A stretch of 64,000 bases of DNA, taken from the NCBI GenBank assembly GCA_037389465.1, contig JAZARR010000123.1:1620501-1684500 (forward strand). Direction: 5' to 3'. Each line of letters opens with the position of its first letter. Within the stretch, counting starts at the first letter, position 1. Of the stretch, positions 1 through 12,426 are shown in pieces. A program made the position numbers and the translations under genes. A model generated the notes under the pieces. It was not told where the DNA came from. It was given only the letters and a program-made list of their open reading frames with translations, and searched no databases. The stretch is from Baylisascaris procyonis. Lineage: Eukaryota > Nematoda > Chromadorea > Rhabditida > Ascarididae.

Positions 1-361
1 AATTCATTCATGTTCAGAGAGTCAATTTTCTCTGAAAAAGCAACGATTTTAAATGATTTTTCATCATCGAATAATTCCATTTCGATGGAAATACGAAGAA
101 TATAAACCGTGCGCATTTGAAACATCTAATTACGACTATAACAGCTACAACGCTCAACCAGAGGCGAATTTCAGTGAAATAATTTCCACTCTGATGAAAC
201 GTGTGCATATTAGTGAAGTTTCTAGGAATTAAAAATCATCCAACACTACGTGAAGCGATACATCCTATATGTTTGCCTTATATGTTTATGACGATAGAAT
301 AGCGTATTTCATCTCAAACATCGTCGGAATTATTCATATATGAAGAGCATGGCTATCGTAC

Positions 362-429
362 CTGTTCACTGATCGTTCCACGTTTTGTACAAGCGTTTGC
401 CCTTCGGTTTCAATCTGCAGCTGCAGCAC
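362..429 (-). CDS. internal exon, spectrin-like helical segment
   Basis: The minus strand reads ...CGATTTCAG|GTGCTGCAG... and ends ...GTGAACAG|GTACGA, a good acceptor and donor pair. Only one frame is open: VLQLQIETEGQTLVQ followed by NVERSVNR, 22 codons plus two bases (starts in phase 0, ends in phase 2). The exon is about half G+C in a very A+T-rich surround. The peptide is a hydrophilic amphipathic helix like those in spectrin-type repeats. It would be the left-most exon seen of the giant minus-strand gene and implies the gene continues beyond the left edge. No catalytic motif is visible; the family assignment is inference from composition. Confidence 0.55.
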
Positions 430-2745
430 CTGAAATCGAATTTCATTTGAGTTCGATGGTGGAGAAAGATAAAGAAAACAATAGCAAAAAATAGCTATTT
501 TCTCGGCAAAATGATCAACGAATGAGCATTTTAGGTGAAAAGGTAGAAAAATCGAGAGGGAAATGAGAAAAGCGATTATATAAGGGAAAAGGGAAATGAA
601 TGAGAGAGAAAACGATTATAAATTCCACCTTACTTATACCGACCGACCGTTACTCTAAATGAACTATGGAGAAAAACACCACAAAAAAGGAGTTTTCACG
701 ATATTCTCTGCCTAAAATTTTCGTCAAAAGATACTCGATTATGAATAATAAATGGGTAGTGTTGAACTGTCATATCTAGGATATAATAATCTAATAGTAA
801 GACATAATTACACCTTCTACGAATCGCGTTGTCACCTTTAAGGTGTAGTCACCTCTTATTTGTTTGAAAAAGAAGACTAATGCCCCCTCCTCCCTTATGA
901 ACTAAACAATTACAGATATTTTTCTTTTCGCATATTTGCAACATATACGTAGGGTTAAGAGAATTAATTAGGAAACGAAGCAATCATATAGTTAGTGATT
1001 CATCAATCGATCGCTAAACACAACCATACTAGATGAGTATCGATATTTTTATTTACCTGAGTAAATATTTATACCAATAAACATTTCCAAGGAGTAATCA
1101 GCATCATGCAAAAATTCATTTTGGACTGTTAGAGTTGAATTTCCGCTCATCTTTTTTTGCATTCAATTTTACTTTTTAATTGAATATGTTTCTTCATTAC
1201 CTTGTGAAATTTAGAATTTACCTTAAAAATAGCTTAAAAATAGATCATTATTACAATCATCCATCATCTATCAATTCCAAATCGCAATGCCTATTCTATA
1301 AGCAAGAAAATTATATGTGCAGGCGAATGTATATGAATGAATAGAGGCTTGCCTATCATAGAGCATCGCACGAATGGGTAGTTTAGCTACACGAGCGTTC
1401 GATGTACTTTACTGCATTATTAATTATTCAAATTCATGCATACATAACAGTGAACTACTTGAACTAGAAAAATTCTAATTATGGCTTCAAATTTCACTTG
1501 CAAAAAAAGGAAATATTCCGACCAGTTATATGGAAATAATCGAGTTTAACTAGATAATAAACGATCATACAATAAAATCTAATTGAATTATTTATCACAA
1601 CCAGTAATCTTGAATTTAAGAGTACTTATAATATAAGAATATTTGTAACATTGAGTCTTGTATACTCACATTTATAAGTTTACGAATAACTATATTCTGT
1701 TGAATTTATGATTCACTCAAGAGCAATTTCAAATCTTCAAGTATATAAAACTTAAAAAGTATTACTCAACAAATACTTTATGAGTGATCTGTCAAGAAGT
1801 TATACAATCACCGAAGTGAATAGTATGCATTCATCGAATTCATAGATGCGACATTTTGCATTTCTATAGTTCAATTTTGGGGTGAAAATTGCGTTGAGAG
1901 CACAAAATAGATGGCAAATGACAAAAGTGAATGACATACAAATACACTATGAACTGGTTACAATGATCGCTGTTCGATTTTGTAATAATGCTGGTCTATT
2001 CTATTCATGTCTAGCACAACGAAACACGCATCACCGAATACCATTTCAACTCGTTTGAAGCATAAAAGCTACTTATTTTACAGATTACAACATTTTTTTT
2101 TTAATATTGAGCGATCTTTAGCATCTATGACGCCATTCAATGAAATGATTAAGTGGTATATCCTCTGGAATAATATAGAATAGAAGAAAATGAAATACAT
2201 ACAATATCAATAAGTATAATTTCTGATTGCATGAAAATATTCTTGTTAAATATATATACTCTAGTTGCAATGAAGAATTAATATATAAATAGCTGACTCA
2301 AAAGTAATGTAAGAGGGGGTGGGAATTTATGAATTCGCTATCACTCGTCATCAATGATAGCGCATAAAAAACCTATCGATCAATATCACTGATAACGATG
2401 AAGTCTGCCTATATGTGCGCGCAGAAACAATTACCTAAATGCAATCTTACCCCAGCTGGAATATTTATGTGGATTTTTTTTTTTTTTTTTTTTGAATAAA
2501 AAGGGGAAATTCTGTTTTGCGATAAGCATATGAAAACAACTGTATGAAAAATGCAAATCTTCTGGGGAGAAATTTAACGCAATCATAAATTTTCAAAATT
2601 TATTTCAATTCTAATTTCACTGCAAAACGAATCGTTAACTATTCGGATATAGATTGAAAGAGCATTAATTTAATGAATCATAATTGAGGGTTTAAGGTGG
2701 AAACGATATGCAACAAATGAGGCGAACTGCAATCGAGTCGGTAAC
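430..2745 (-). other. presumed intron, no gene seen
   Basis: A+T-rich sequence with short homopolymers, including a 20-base T run at 2474-2493. I see no supported exon or RNA gene. Confidence 0.4.
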
Positions 2746-2817
2746 CTGTAAGAGCGGCGACTATAGAGTCAACTAGGTGCAGGTGTGTCTCTCGATTAGC
2801 TAATGCACCCCGATCGG
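2746..2817 (-). CDS. possible internal exon, helical segment
   Basis: The minus strand has an open frame between ...TACAATTAG|CC and ACAG|GTTACC. It encodes DRGALANRETHLHLVDSI then VAALT, starting with two bases of a split codon and ending with one. A shorter start at the next TAG (exon from 2799) is equally possible. The peptide is amphipathic and leucine-rich. Its start phase matches the end phase of the candidate exon at 6212-6266, but its end phase does not fit the exon at 362-429, so another exon or another donor is needed. Acceptor and donor are both weak. Confidence 0.3.
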
Positions 2818-5800
2818 CTAATTGTACGCAAATGCATTGAGCGTTTTTGTATGGGCACACTTTTATGCACCGAGTGCGCATATAATTTGCTTTGTGATTC
2901 GCCTATCAAATTGTCTCCCTCGAGGATAGTTTATTGGTTTATGAGCAAAGATAAAGAGCTATCAAACGTTATACTGCTATAGAATGCGGTATTTATGATC
3001 GATCGATAATGTGGATATTATTCTAGCTAAATATTTAGATTATAAATGATCCCCTTCGAATCGCTAAATTTTGATCATTGGATTCTCTGGATGGAGAAAC
3101 TCTTCGCCCGAGAATAAAATTTTAATCATCAAACGATGTTATTTATCAAACATAACGAATTATTGAGTGAGTTTTTCAATTATTTACTACATTACAACTA
3201 TAAAGAACACTTTTCTATTTTCGACGTTCAAACACTTTGCTAACTTGTTGCAAACTCATGTGTAAAAATAACAGTGCGCTTTCAAGAAACGAACCTAGTA
3301 TTCAGCAAATGTGGCCAATAGACACAAGCTTCTAAATAAAAAATACCGTTGCATAGATGATACTCATAGTTCATATGCGGAAACAACAATAAAAAATACG
3401 AAAATTAGCAAGGAAACTGCTCACGAGAATCTTTGAGGTTCATACCACTTAATGAAAATCACAACTGATAATTACCACTCATATTCAGATTAAATAAAAT
3501 CGAAACTACCAGATGAAATGGAACTTCTACAGATCGAAACACAAGAAACTTCAAAACTCAAAGAGGGAATTCCATATAGAAGATAATCCATCTTACAGGA
3601 AAACCCTTCATTTTTCAATTATAAAATAAACCCTAAAACAGTCGAATTATTGCAATGTCTGAAAAAAAGACTTCACCTTCCGCTATGAATTTATTTACAG
3701 CTATGAATAGATCAATCATCGCACACCAAGAATGTATCACAAAATAAACGTTAAGAGTGAAAGTGCGTCAATGTTCGTGCATTTGTATACATTTCAGCTT
3801 GTATTGTCAACATCATTGCTCCCATATTGATGGGTTCAACACGCTGATATAGCATAGAGAAAGCTCTAATTTTCATGCAACCTGCTCCAACTTGTCTATG
3901 GAATGGAAAGCTATCAAGAATCGAAGATAATTTTATAAAGATAGAAAATGGGTATTCTCCCTCTTCCCCTCCCTTCCCTCTACGTGAATCTGTATTAATT
4001 CTGGGTACGCGAAGATCGTAGAAATATAAAAATGCTTCAACTAAAAAGATGAAAATAGAAAAAAAAAGAAATAAAAATAGAAAAAACCCTAGAATGAATT
4101 CAAAAAAATTCAAAAAAAAAAGACAAGTGAGCAAACAAATAGCAATCCCAATAACCAACAATTATTAGGTAATCGAAGCGAAATTTCAACGCATCAGAAA
4201 AGCTTAAAGATAGACATGAGACAGCTTCATATTCCCGACTTAATTTCATCACCGCTTCCATCAGAAACTATTTTTCATGGCTTTTATTTCAATCGTTGCA
4301 AATAATAAAAAAAAATTTGTTCCTTGTCTTTACATTAAATCCAAAAAAAACAAAGAAAAAAACATCAATAAAAAATCATTGCGAAAAAAACAAACAATAG
4401 CTGTATCTGCGAGCTATTAGATGTTTGAAAATGGATAAAATGGGAGGTGAAAAAATTGAATCAATGGAAGCGAAACGACTGTCTGAGAAGTAACTCAACA
4501 ATCGTGTGTCTCTCGATTGCCATCTCCCGATAGGGAGCCCTTTCAAATGAGGAAATAGGCGGCATTCTCAAAGACTCATATACTATATGACAAACGTACG
4601 TATACCGTAATTTCGATCACACAAAACAAAGCGATGTTTTCATACAAAACAATACAATTTTCGAGGAGAAAGAAAATAGAGAACGTTGGATGAAATTTAT
4701 TGACAAAAATATTTCGTACACATCGATGAAAACAACGCTCTATTAGGAAATTTTATGAAAGCCTAATAACGATACATTATATAACAAAACAATAGCAATA
4801 CATTCTCCTCTATATCGCTTCCCTTTCTAGCAATATCTAAAAAGATGTATCTAGATTATTGATGCATAAGCAATAAGCTTATATTTTTACTTATATTTTT
4901 ACTTACATTACTCTTTACTTATAATTCAAAGTAAACATTACTGTTTTTTCGTCTTATAGCCGATAAACCTACCACAACTATTAAATTATACTCGCTACTT
5001 GTGCAATTTTCACCTATGTGAACAGTAGAAAAACAAAACAGGAAGCTAATCGCACAAGTTACTATGAGATGCATCTTTGCATCCTCCAACTTGACCAATG
5101 ACTTTTATCATCAACTAATCACCTAACTATATAATACGATCATATCTAATAAAAATAAATTTTAAAAATTTTTTTTTCCAACTATTAGCGCAGAGTGAGA
5201 GCCAATTAAAGAATTTTTGCAAATGTTATAAGATACTACTGCTCATTGCGATGAATTATGCAATATTAGCATTCGCATGTGTGTAATTAGTTACGCATTT
5301 TGCACATATGAAATTTTTAATCAATGGAAAAAATGTCGCGAATATTCATAAATAAATACTACGGCAAACTATGGTGAACGCCACATATTTTCGCATCCCT
5401 TTTTCAGTCCACTAAAAGAAGAACTATTCAGAGATGAATTCGGCGAGGAGACAAGAGCATATCGGACGAAAATATCATATTAAATTAATATGCAATATAG
5501 CAGATGTTTGGAGTTAAATATGCGATGCAAAAGGCGCCAAAACAACAATAAAACAAACGTTACAAAGTATGGCATGAAAAGATGAGAAGCATATGCCTAA
5601 ATGCGCCGATATTTGCACTTATAACATTTTCGTGAATAGTGCAGAGAAAAAGATGTCGAATTCGGCATTCCCATATACTATTAAAATATGCTAGTGGGCA
5701 TTCGTCGATGTCTCAACCCACTCATTTGTTCTCCCCACTTTTTAAACGCTCTCGTATGTGCAAAACTACGGAAGAAAATATTGCTTTATCTATAAAGGAG

Positions 5801-6211
5801 CATGAAATGAGTAGAAACGAGGAAGTGATTAATCGCATAGCAGCTTCTCTTAGCAATCTAATGAATAATTTTGACGTTTATTTTTAAATCACAATAAACT
5901 ACTTTCACCCCAAAAATCTTGATAAAATCTGTTGATACCGGTTGATAAAAACCTAACGACAAGCATAAAAGAAAATTAAACTCGAAAAAGATTCAGGAAA
6001 GGGTAGTGAAAAAGGCGAATTAAGTTTGGCATAAGATGTGTTGACAACAATTGTGATCATTTTTTCACCTTTATGCAAATGTTGCATTCGATTCGATGTT
6101 TTTTAGTTTGTATTGCATTAAGCTCTACAAGTTTCGATTTGAGTTAAAAAAGCGAAGCCCTACAAAATAAATGCTTATTTCTAGACGAACTCATAGATGA
6201 ATCTAACTTAC
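2818..6211 (-). other. presumed intron, no gene seen
   Basis: It holds a low-complexity Phe/Leu-rich minus frame (3751-4161) with the composition of untranslated A+T-rich DNA. A short G+C-richer minus frame at about 4500-4570 (REMAIERHTIVELLLRQ) lacks usable splice sites. Confidence 0.4.
4878..4910. repeat. short tandem repeat, 14-bp unit
   Basis: Two near-identical copies of TTATATTTTTACTTA follow each other and are followed by a related TTTACTTATAA. It is an A+T-rich slippage repeat without coding potential. Confidence 0.6.
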
Positions 6212-6266
6212 TGGCAACACGGTTGAAATATACGCCGCAGGCATAACGCTTATCCACTTCATTCAA
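6212..6266 (-). CDS. possible internal exon
   Basis: A strong donor (GCCA|GTAAGTTAG on the minus strand) ends an open frame reading LNEVDKRYACGVYFNRVA, 18 codons plus one base. The only AG that opens this frame after the upstream stop is CCCGAAG, a poor acceptor. A second frame ending ...STVLP is also open. It is included because the donor is near consensus and the start phase (0) matches the end phase of the exon at 19761-19900. It could be chance. Confidence 0.28.
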
Positions 6267-9200
6267 CTTCGGGAATTTCAGTTAAACGGCATCAACATAA
6301 CAAATCTTGAACACTCCAACTATTACTTGGTGAGTTTCCTGGAAATAATCCACCTTCTTCTTTGCCCTCCAGACAAAAGCAAAAAAAGGAAAAATTCTGT
6401 TAGATTACAAACCAAGCTTATATTTGCCCACTCTAAAGTGTTTATTTCAAAGCTATTCCGTTGAACCTTGAAGTCATATTCGTAAACAAAAAGAGAAAAA
6501 AAAAATTTCCGAGAATGTAACTATCTATTCATTTGAATCAAAGAGTCAAAAACCTCTAAATTTTTTGCTCTTCATGAAGTAGAAAATGATAACAAGCCAT
6601 TCCAATCAAGAAAACAAAGAGCAATATAGACAATAATTGCACAGCAATAATCGAATAAAAATATCACAGCTGATGTCAATTACCACTCATGTAAAAACGT
6701 TTACGATCGTTGCTTGTAGTGTACATATTTCCCACGTAACTAACATCATGTACCTTGTCTATATGGCACTTCCAATTGCTGAGCTATGAAAGATGCAACT
6801 ATAAAATTCAGTGGGTATATCCAAATCTTTCCCCAGTGGTCATTATCCGAATGACCTGTCGGTGTACGAATGTAGTGAATAATTTATATACGTCTATTTC
6901 GTTGCTTAATCGGTCAACTATTGGTCAAAAAGCAGCCGACTCATGCACCTTTAGCAGTATGGGTAAGCAAAACCATTCTCACATAGTCGTATCTGCATAT
7001 GCCTGTCTGTTTAGTTGCAACCTGACAACACATGGAGCCTGCATTGCAAAATTTGATGACTAGGGGCTAGGCAAAAGGGACCAATCACGATGCTAGCCTG
7101 TCAACGGTGATAGAAATTATAGGCATTAAAATAAGATCGAAAATTTGTATGTATCTTACAACCACTCGTGTCTAATTTCACAATATTTGTGGGCAAAAAC
7201 TTTTTTCCAGAAGACTCGTAGGCGTCAGGCAAGGCATAAATTTATCACTGCATATGCTTTGCATACGAAATGCGGTACAGATTGGTCCAACAAGTGAAGG
7301 TGAAAAACCGACCAAGTCAGTTTCAATGGCATGCTTCCCCAATTGCCTGAATCAACTGGTTTCTCTAGTGCAGTGAAATACAGAAGCGATTATCGCACAA
7401 GACTTTTGATGCGTTTTCCCACTTACTATTACTTCAAGAAAATCAAGTTTTTTATTGCTTTAGGTGAGTTTAGGTCATGTAAGTAGCACTCAGCCTGACA
7501 TATTTGCATAATTCCTCCTTTTTCTAGCTTACTTGCATTGAAGATTCAAGTATATCAGTGCAACGATTTATGCAAAAACCGTAGAATTCGTGAAGCAAAG
7601 TTATCATAAGGTGTTCCGAATTGAAAAGACCCTCTTTCGACTATAAAACGGCCACTATGATTGTAGTATAAAACCACATGAGTGTTGTGATGTGGGAATT
7701 CGTTTCTCAACATCGAAAGGCATCATAATGAGTGCATAATGCTGCCAAACGTTTGTCACTATGAAAAATGCTGCGTATATCAAATATTACATTGCACATT
7801 GCCATATCACATTCGACGCTCTCACGATTGCCTCTTTAGTTGGTACAGAACATTCGATTGCTTTTATAAAAGAAATAAAGCAGATGCATTAGAATGAACA
7901 TAGTTGCATCCTTTTTAGTTTTATCAACGATCGATATCAATAATAAACTTTGATGGATTTTTTTCTTATTTTGGAATATAAATGTGCGATTGATGTGATT
8001 TCTATCTTTAGTGACCAATCTTCTCCTATAGAATTTATTACAATTTGTGCGTAGATGATATGCTAAGTGAAAAGATTAGAGAAAAGAAAATTCCGAAAAT
8101 CATATTTTAGTAAGTAATAAATACGACTTATTTTTTATGTAAGAAGAAAAGAAAATAATTCATTTCCATTTTTTGACTAAATAAGTTCAAGAGCGCAATT
8201 AAGGATTCAATGGATTCTATTAATTGCAAAGAGGATGTACTATAAAAACCATATACTTGAATATGTATGCAACTTATAAAATATTCGACCTAGCAGTAAT
8301 TTATTCCTCGTTGAAGAGACATCTTTCAGAAAATATGGTATGCAATGTATTCTAGAATATTAGCAGCCATCGATAATCAAAAATTCAAGCAGAACGTAGC
8401 TATAAACAAGCGAATTGATAATACTGAAAAAAAGGAATTGGATAGTTTGGCTAGTCGCAGTGCGGTTGAAGTATTTAGAGAAGTGAAGAAATTTTCTTAA
8501 ATTTTATACTCTTCTTTTGAGTTTAAATGAATAAAATCACCTAGATAGAATTTACCTTGCTAAAACTAAACTCATGATAAACTTAGCACTAAAATAAAAA
8601 CAAACAAAAGAAAGTAAAAAAGAAATTCACAAGAAAGAAAAAACTATAAAATGAATGAATAATTTGAACGAAGTATTGAGAAGAAAGAAATAACAGCAAC
8701 GCTAACCAGTAGCTATAGCGCACACACAACTAACAGCACCATTACCTCGATTGCACTCTCTACTCCCATCAGCTATACAAAAAAAAAAATAGACGTTTTC
8801 TATCAGAGTAGAGCACTCTTGCGTTATGTAAACATTTCTGCATCAATATGCTCTTCAATAGTTTCTTTTTCGTAAAGAAAGAAAAAAAAATCGTTAAATA
8901 CTATCAGCATCTCAACTACTGTAATGGTTTTTAGAGCGAAAGAAGGACGAACAATGATTCGGGCAATTAGAGTGATCAATGAAAGTAACGATCACGTTGT
9001 TCGACTTGATCAGCAATATCGAATGCACATTCACGCATAAATCTGAGCACATCCATCATTTCTAAGCAGCATGAGCGCAACCCTATGACCAATCGAATTT
9101 GATCAGATTATACTTATCTGTATTGATCGAGCATAAGGTTAATCGAAAAGGTAAAAAGGTAGATGGCATTTCTTTAATAATTACAAACATACTAGTCGAT

Positions 9201-11335
9201 TTTTAGCAATTATTTTGTCAATTATTATACTTACTGAATATGTATTCAATCTCAAAAATATAGTGAAAGCAAAGAAATTCCATTTATTGACCAATCTGTG
9301 AATTAGTTACAAACTATAGGCGAAAGCAAATGTTTAAATTAGAATAGTTCGTTAAGGAATTTCACTCAAATCGACCAGTCAAGAGACTATCTTCTCAAAA
9401 ATTATGTGAAGAACTGTGCTAGCGATGAAAATGATGTTGTTAAGGGTTTTTGCAATCCTATCAAGCGTATTGCATTCTGCATGCTATCAACTGCACATCT
9501 CCTTCCTTCCCCCCTCCCCCTCTCTGTTGTGACGGTTATCGACCCAACCAAACTACGAAATCGCAAAACAATCAGTAAAATATGCTCAACAATGCACATA
9601 CATTTGAAAGTATGTTTATCTTATTTTTTTTACGCATTTCGCAAATTTTTGCAAGAGCCTTTTATTTGCGCGTAATAGTTCCAACCCACAAAACACAAGA
9701 AATAATACTGATCAAATACCGTTTATGAATGTTTAAATTAGCCGTATTATCAATGAATTTTTTTCGTGCAACTGATTGAATGCGAATGGCATATTGATCA
9801 AGTCGCAGCAGAGAATTTACTTTCCTCTTTAAGTATTCGCTCAATTACTTGGCTAATGGAATTGAGAGAATTACAAAAAGCGCGCATTGTGCAAATCGCT
9901 TTCCCATGTTGTCGCTATCGAAGCAAACCAACCGAGCAAACGGTGCACATTTCTAAATAAAATCAAATTACCTCTATGCGGAAATTTCCTGTCCTAGTTT
10001 ATTTCAGTCACAAGCAATCACTGACTAATTCAGTAAACAGTCTCATTGACGAGCATGACGATAATCTACGTCAATTTCGCATGCGAACAATTTTAAAGAA
10101 ATTTTGTGAACGACTTTGAATATATGAATAAAAGAATTGATTAAGTTTTATTAAATTTGCTAGAAACTAGGCACTGACTAAGTTTCATTAAGTTTGCTAG
10201 AAACTAAGTTTTATATATCTCACACCGCGATAGAAGCGAAAAAAGCACGCGTCCATTAAGGGTGTAATAATTTCATGGCAATGATAACCGCTCGCAATTC
10301 TCTTTTTACTAGAATAAGCAACTGTAAGCATTCAATAGATGATTTAGGATGCTTCTTTTTTGGAAAAAAAAAGTATTCTTTGAGAAAAAAACTGAAAAAA
10401 AAATGGAAAGAAAAGAGATGAAAATGTTTGGTCGATATCAATATGAGAGCAAACGAGTGCGCTAGATGGAATCTAAGCGAATGAAACAGAAATTTTAGGC
10501 AATGCCGAACACGTTTTCTAACAAACGAGAAGTTAATTCTATTTCACTACAACACCATCACTAAATGACAAGTGCATTTATTATCGGGTAATGGGAACAC
10601 TGTCTGAAAACTTAGTGGAATAAGAAAAGTTCATTGCAGATCCTTTCTATGTTATGCTAGCGTAAAAGATTGCAGTTTTACGATTGGTTCAATCACGCTG
10701 AAGAATACCCATACTTCAATTTAAAAAAATAAATAAATAAAACAACTCGTCCTTGTTTTCACAATCGAGCTCTCGAAATTTTAGGCAAAATAGAACCGAC
10801 TTTGCACTAACCAACCGACTTTGCTTACTACGCTAATGGGAATTCGGGCAATTCTATCAACTAATCGTTAAGTAAGATGTGAACTACACTCTTGAAATAT
10901 TTAAAGATCTCAATGAGTAGACGGATCCCAATGAACGGCATTATTCATGCATCTAGAGGAAAGTATATGAAGCGCGTGATGTTTCACCTCAGAGGCTTTC
11001 TGCAAAATGTGAACATCACATATCAAGTCATCAATGCATATAGCCAAGATGGTGTTGCTCTTCTATAGTCACAAAAGTGGCATTAATCGTAGATTCAAGA
11101 ACTGAAGCTACAATGCAACAAAAGCTTTAATATTTCCCGTCCCCTTTCCCATTCATCTAACAATACAATATAAATTGAAGTATAACAAATCGCAATTCCC
11201 GCTCTAGTTATTTTACGTATATTTTATTCAATAGTAATATTCAGAGAACTTTCTAAGTTGCTATACGGCAAAATTACTCTTACTAAAAAAGTGACAATGA
11301 TAGGTACATAATAGCGTGACATCTTAGACGTTTAG
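6267..11335 (-). other. presumed intron, no gene supported
   Basis: It contains several 60-100-codon chance-like frames on both strands (for example 6755, 9406, 9766). Near 9.7-9.85 kb both strands are open (minus: RLDQYAIRIQSVARKKF), but splice sites are poor. No RNA gene seen. Confidence 0.4.
10141..10206. repeat. tandem duplication, about 37-bp period
   Basis: TTAAGTTTTATTAAATTTGC...GAAACTA is repeated as CTAAGTTTCATTAAGTTTGC...GAAACTA with a few substitutions, a two-copy local duplication. Confidence 0.75.
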
Positions 11336-11689
11336 GATGCGTTGCAAACAAACATCAGGCCAGATATGACACCCTATTAGGAACTACGTACAGCGATGGA
11401 ATGAAAGCAAACCGATTACGATTGGTGCACGAAGCTAACACAGTCATAAACGGTCATGCCGAAAGTAGCAATGAATGCACAGGGGTGATTTGTGAGGATA
11501 GTTGGGTATTATAACGAGGGAGGGCATGATTTACCGCTAAGATACGAGATCAATGACCGATGAGGGAACAACGTCGAGATGCATGCTGGTCAGCAAAGCA
11601 ATAAAATTATTGCAGAACGAATCGACGGCAAGGCCAACATGCCCATTAACCGTGCCCACTATCACAGATTATCGCGCATCCTAAACACT
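11336..11689 (+). pseudogene. broken spectrin-like coding block, plus strand
   Basis: Reading the plus strand after TTTAG, one frame gives a helical stretch that includes KHQARYDTLLG, then RLRLVHEANTVINGHAESS. A shift of +1 near 11498 continues as DLPLRYEINDR, then TGA at 11561-11563, then GNNVEMHAGQQSNKIIAERI in the same frame before a further stop at 11690. In spectrin-type repeats the third helix typically carries R-W, so this TGA sits where TGG would be expected. The mix of repeat-like peptide, one frameshift and one stop suggests a decayed copy of a spectrin-repeat gene. It lies on the strand opposite the giant gene. Alternatively these are separate real exons with short introns. Confidence 0.35.
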
Positions 11690-12092
11690 TAAATCCTTGC
11701 ATCATGAGTTCAACGAAACACATCTTCATCGTCGACAACCCCAACAATCGGGAAACTACATAAATTAGTGCCTATCGCCCAATGAAAACGACATATGATA
11801 GGTGTCGACTTGCTGACCTTATCAGGAGGTCAAACGTTCAATTCAGCCCCACTTTGCAATAACACGATGAAAACACAGTTACCGCCAAAGTACGTTGACA
11901 AATAACTTTATGAATTTGCAAAGCACAAATAATCCAAAAAAAAAATCTAGCAATAACCTGAAGTGAAACGAGTCTTTTTTCAAATAAGAGACGATTTCAG
12001 ATTTCAATTCAGTTTATTTTATATTTTTTAATCATTTTGGAGACTGCAAAGGAACGTCAGTAGCCACTGGGGTGCATATTCTTCAATATCAG

Positions 12093-12260
12093 CAAGAAGA
12101 TCGAACATATCGGGCAATCGGCTCGAATCACCGACCAACTAGCGAATCGTATGTTGACAAATGACTTTAGAGAGTCGGCAATCCCGCTATCAGATCGTGT
12201 AGCCGCGACAGATGAGTGCATGCAACAAATAGTGCGACAGAGATTTGACGAATTGACGAC
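12093..12260 (+). CDS. exon candidate, spectrin-like helical repeat, plus strand
   Basis: The plus strand shows TTCTTCAATATCAG|C and ends TTGACGAC|GTGAGTA, both good splice sites. The exon is 168 nt in a single open frame (phase 2 to phase 2). The translation contains KKIEHIGQSARITDQLANRM, then DRVAATDECMQQIVRQRFDEL, which reads like helices B and C of a spectrin repeat. It joins in phase to the exon at 12366-12426. The block is clearly richer in G+C than its flanks. It may be a nested gene, or the better-preserved part of the decayed copy immediately upstream. Confidence 0.45.
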
Positions 12261-12365
12261 GTGAGTAGACAATCCCGATTCCACTATTTCCTAACGCGTA
12301 GACAACGACATCGATGCATTGTGATGCCCAAACATTGCTCACTCGGATATCGTAGTTGATATCAG

Positions 12366-12426
12366 TGCACGAAAAACGAATCAACTTCTTTGGACGCAAG
12401 ACAAACTGGCACTTGAACATGCATAA
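12366..12426 (+). CDS. terminal exon candidate joined to 12093-12260
   Basis: The acceptor GTTGATATCAG|T supplies the third base of the codon left open by the upstream exon. The frame runs ARKTNQLLWTQDKLALEHA and stops at TAA. The intron would be 105 nt. In a typical repeat the sequence would run on into the next helix A, so the stop immediately after ALEHA is odd. It fits either a true C-terminus or a truncated pseudogene. No GT donor precedes the stop. Confidence 0.38.

Noticed and set aside
3751..4161. Longest ATG frame of the window (136 codons, minus strand)
   Set aside because: The first half is poly-Phe/Leu/Ile from A-rich DNA and no domain or splice context is visible. A frame this long is compatible with chance at this A+T content.
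7283..7400. Minus-strand fragment QLGKHAIETDLV after TTGATTCAG
   Set aside because: Only a dozen codons, with a weak donor; indistinguishable from chance.
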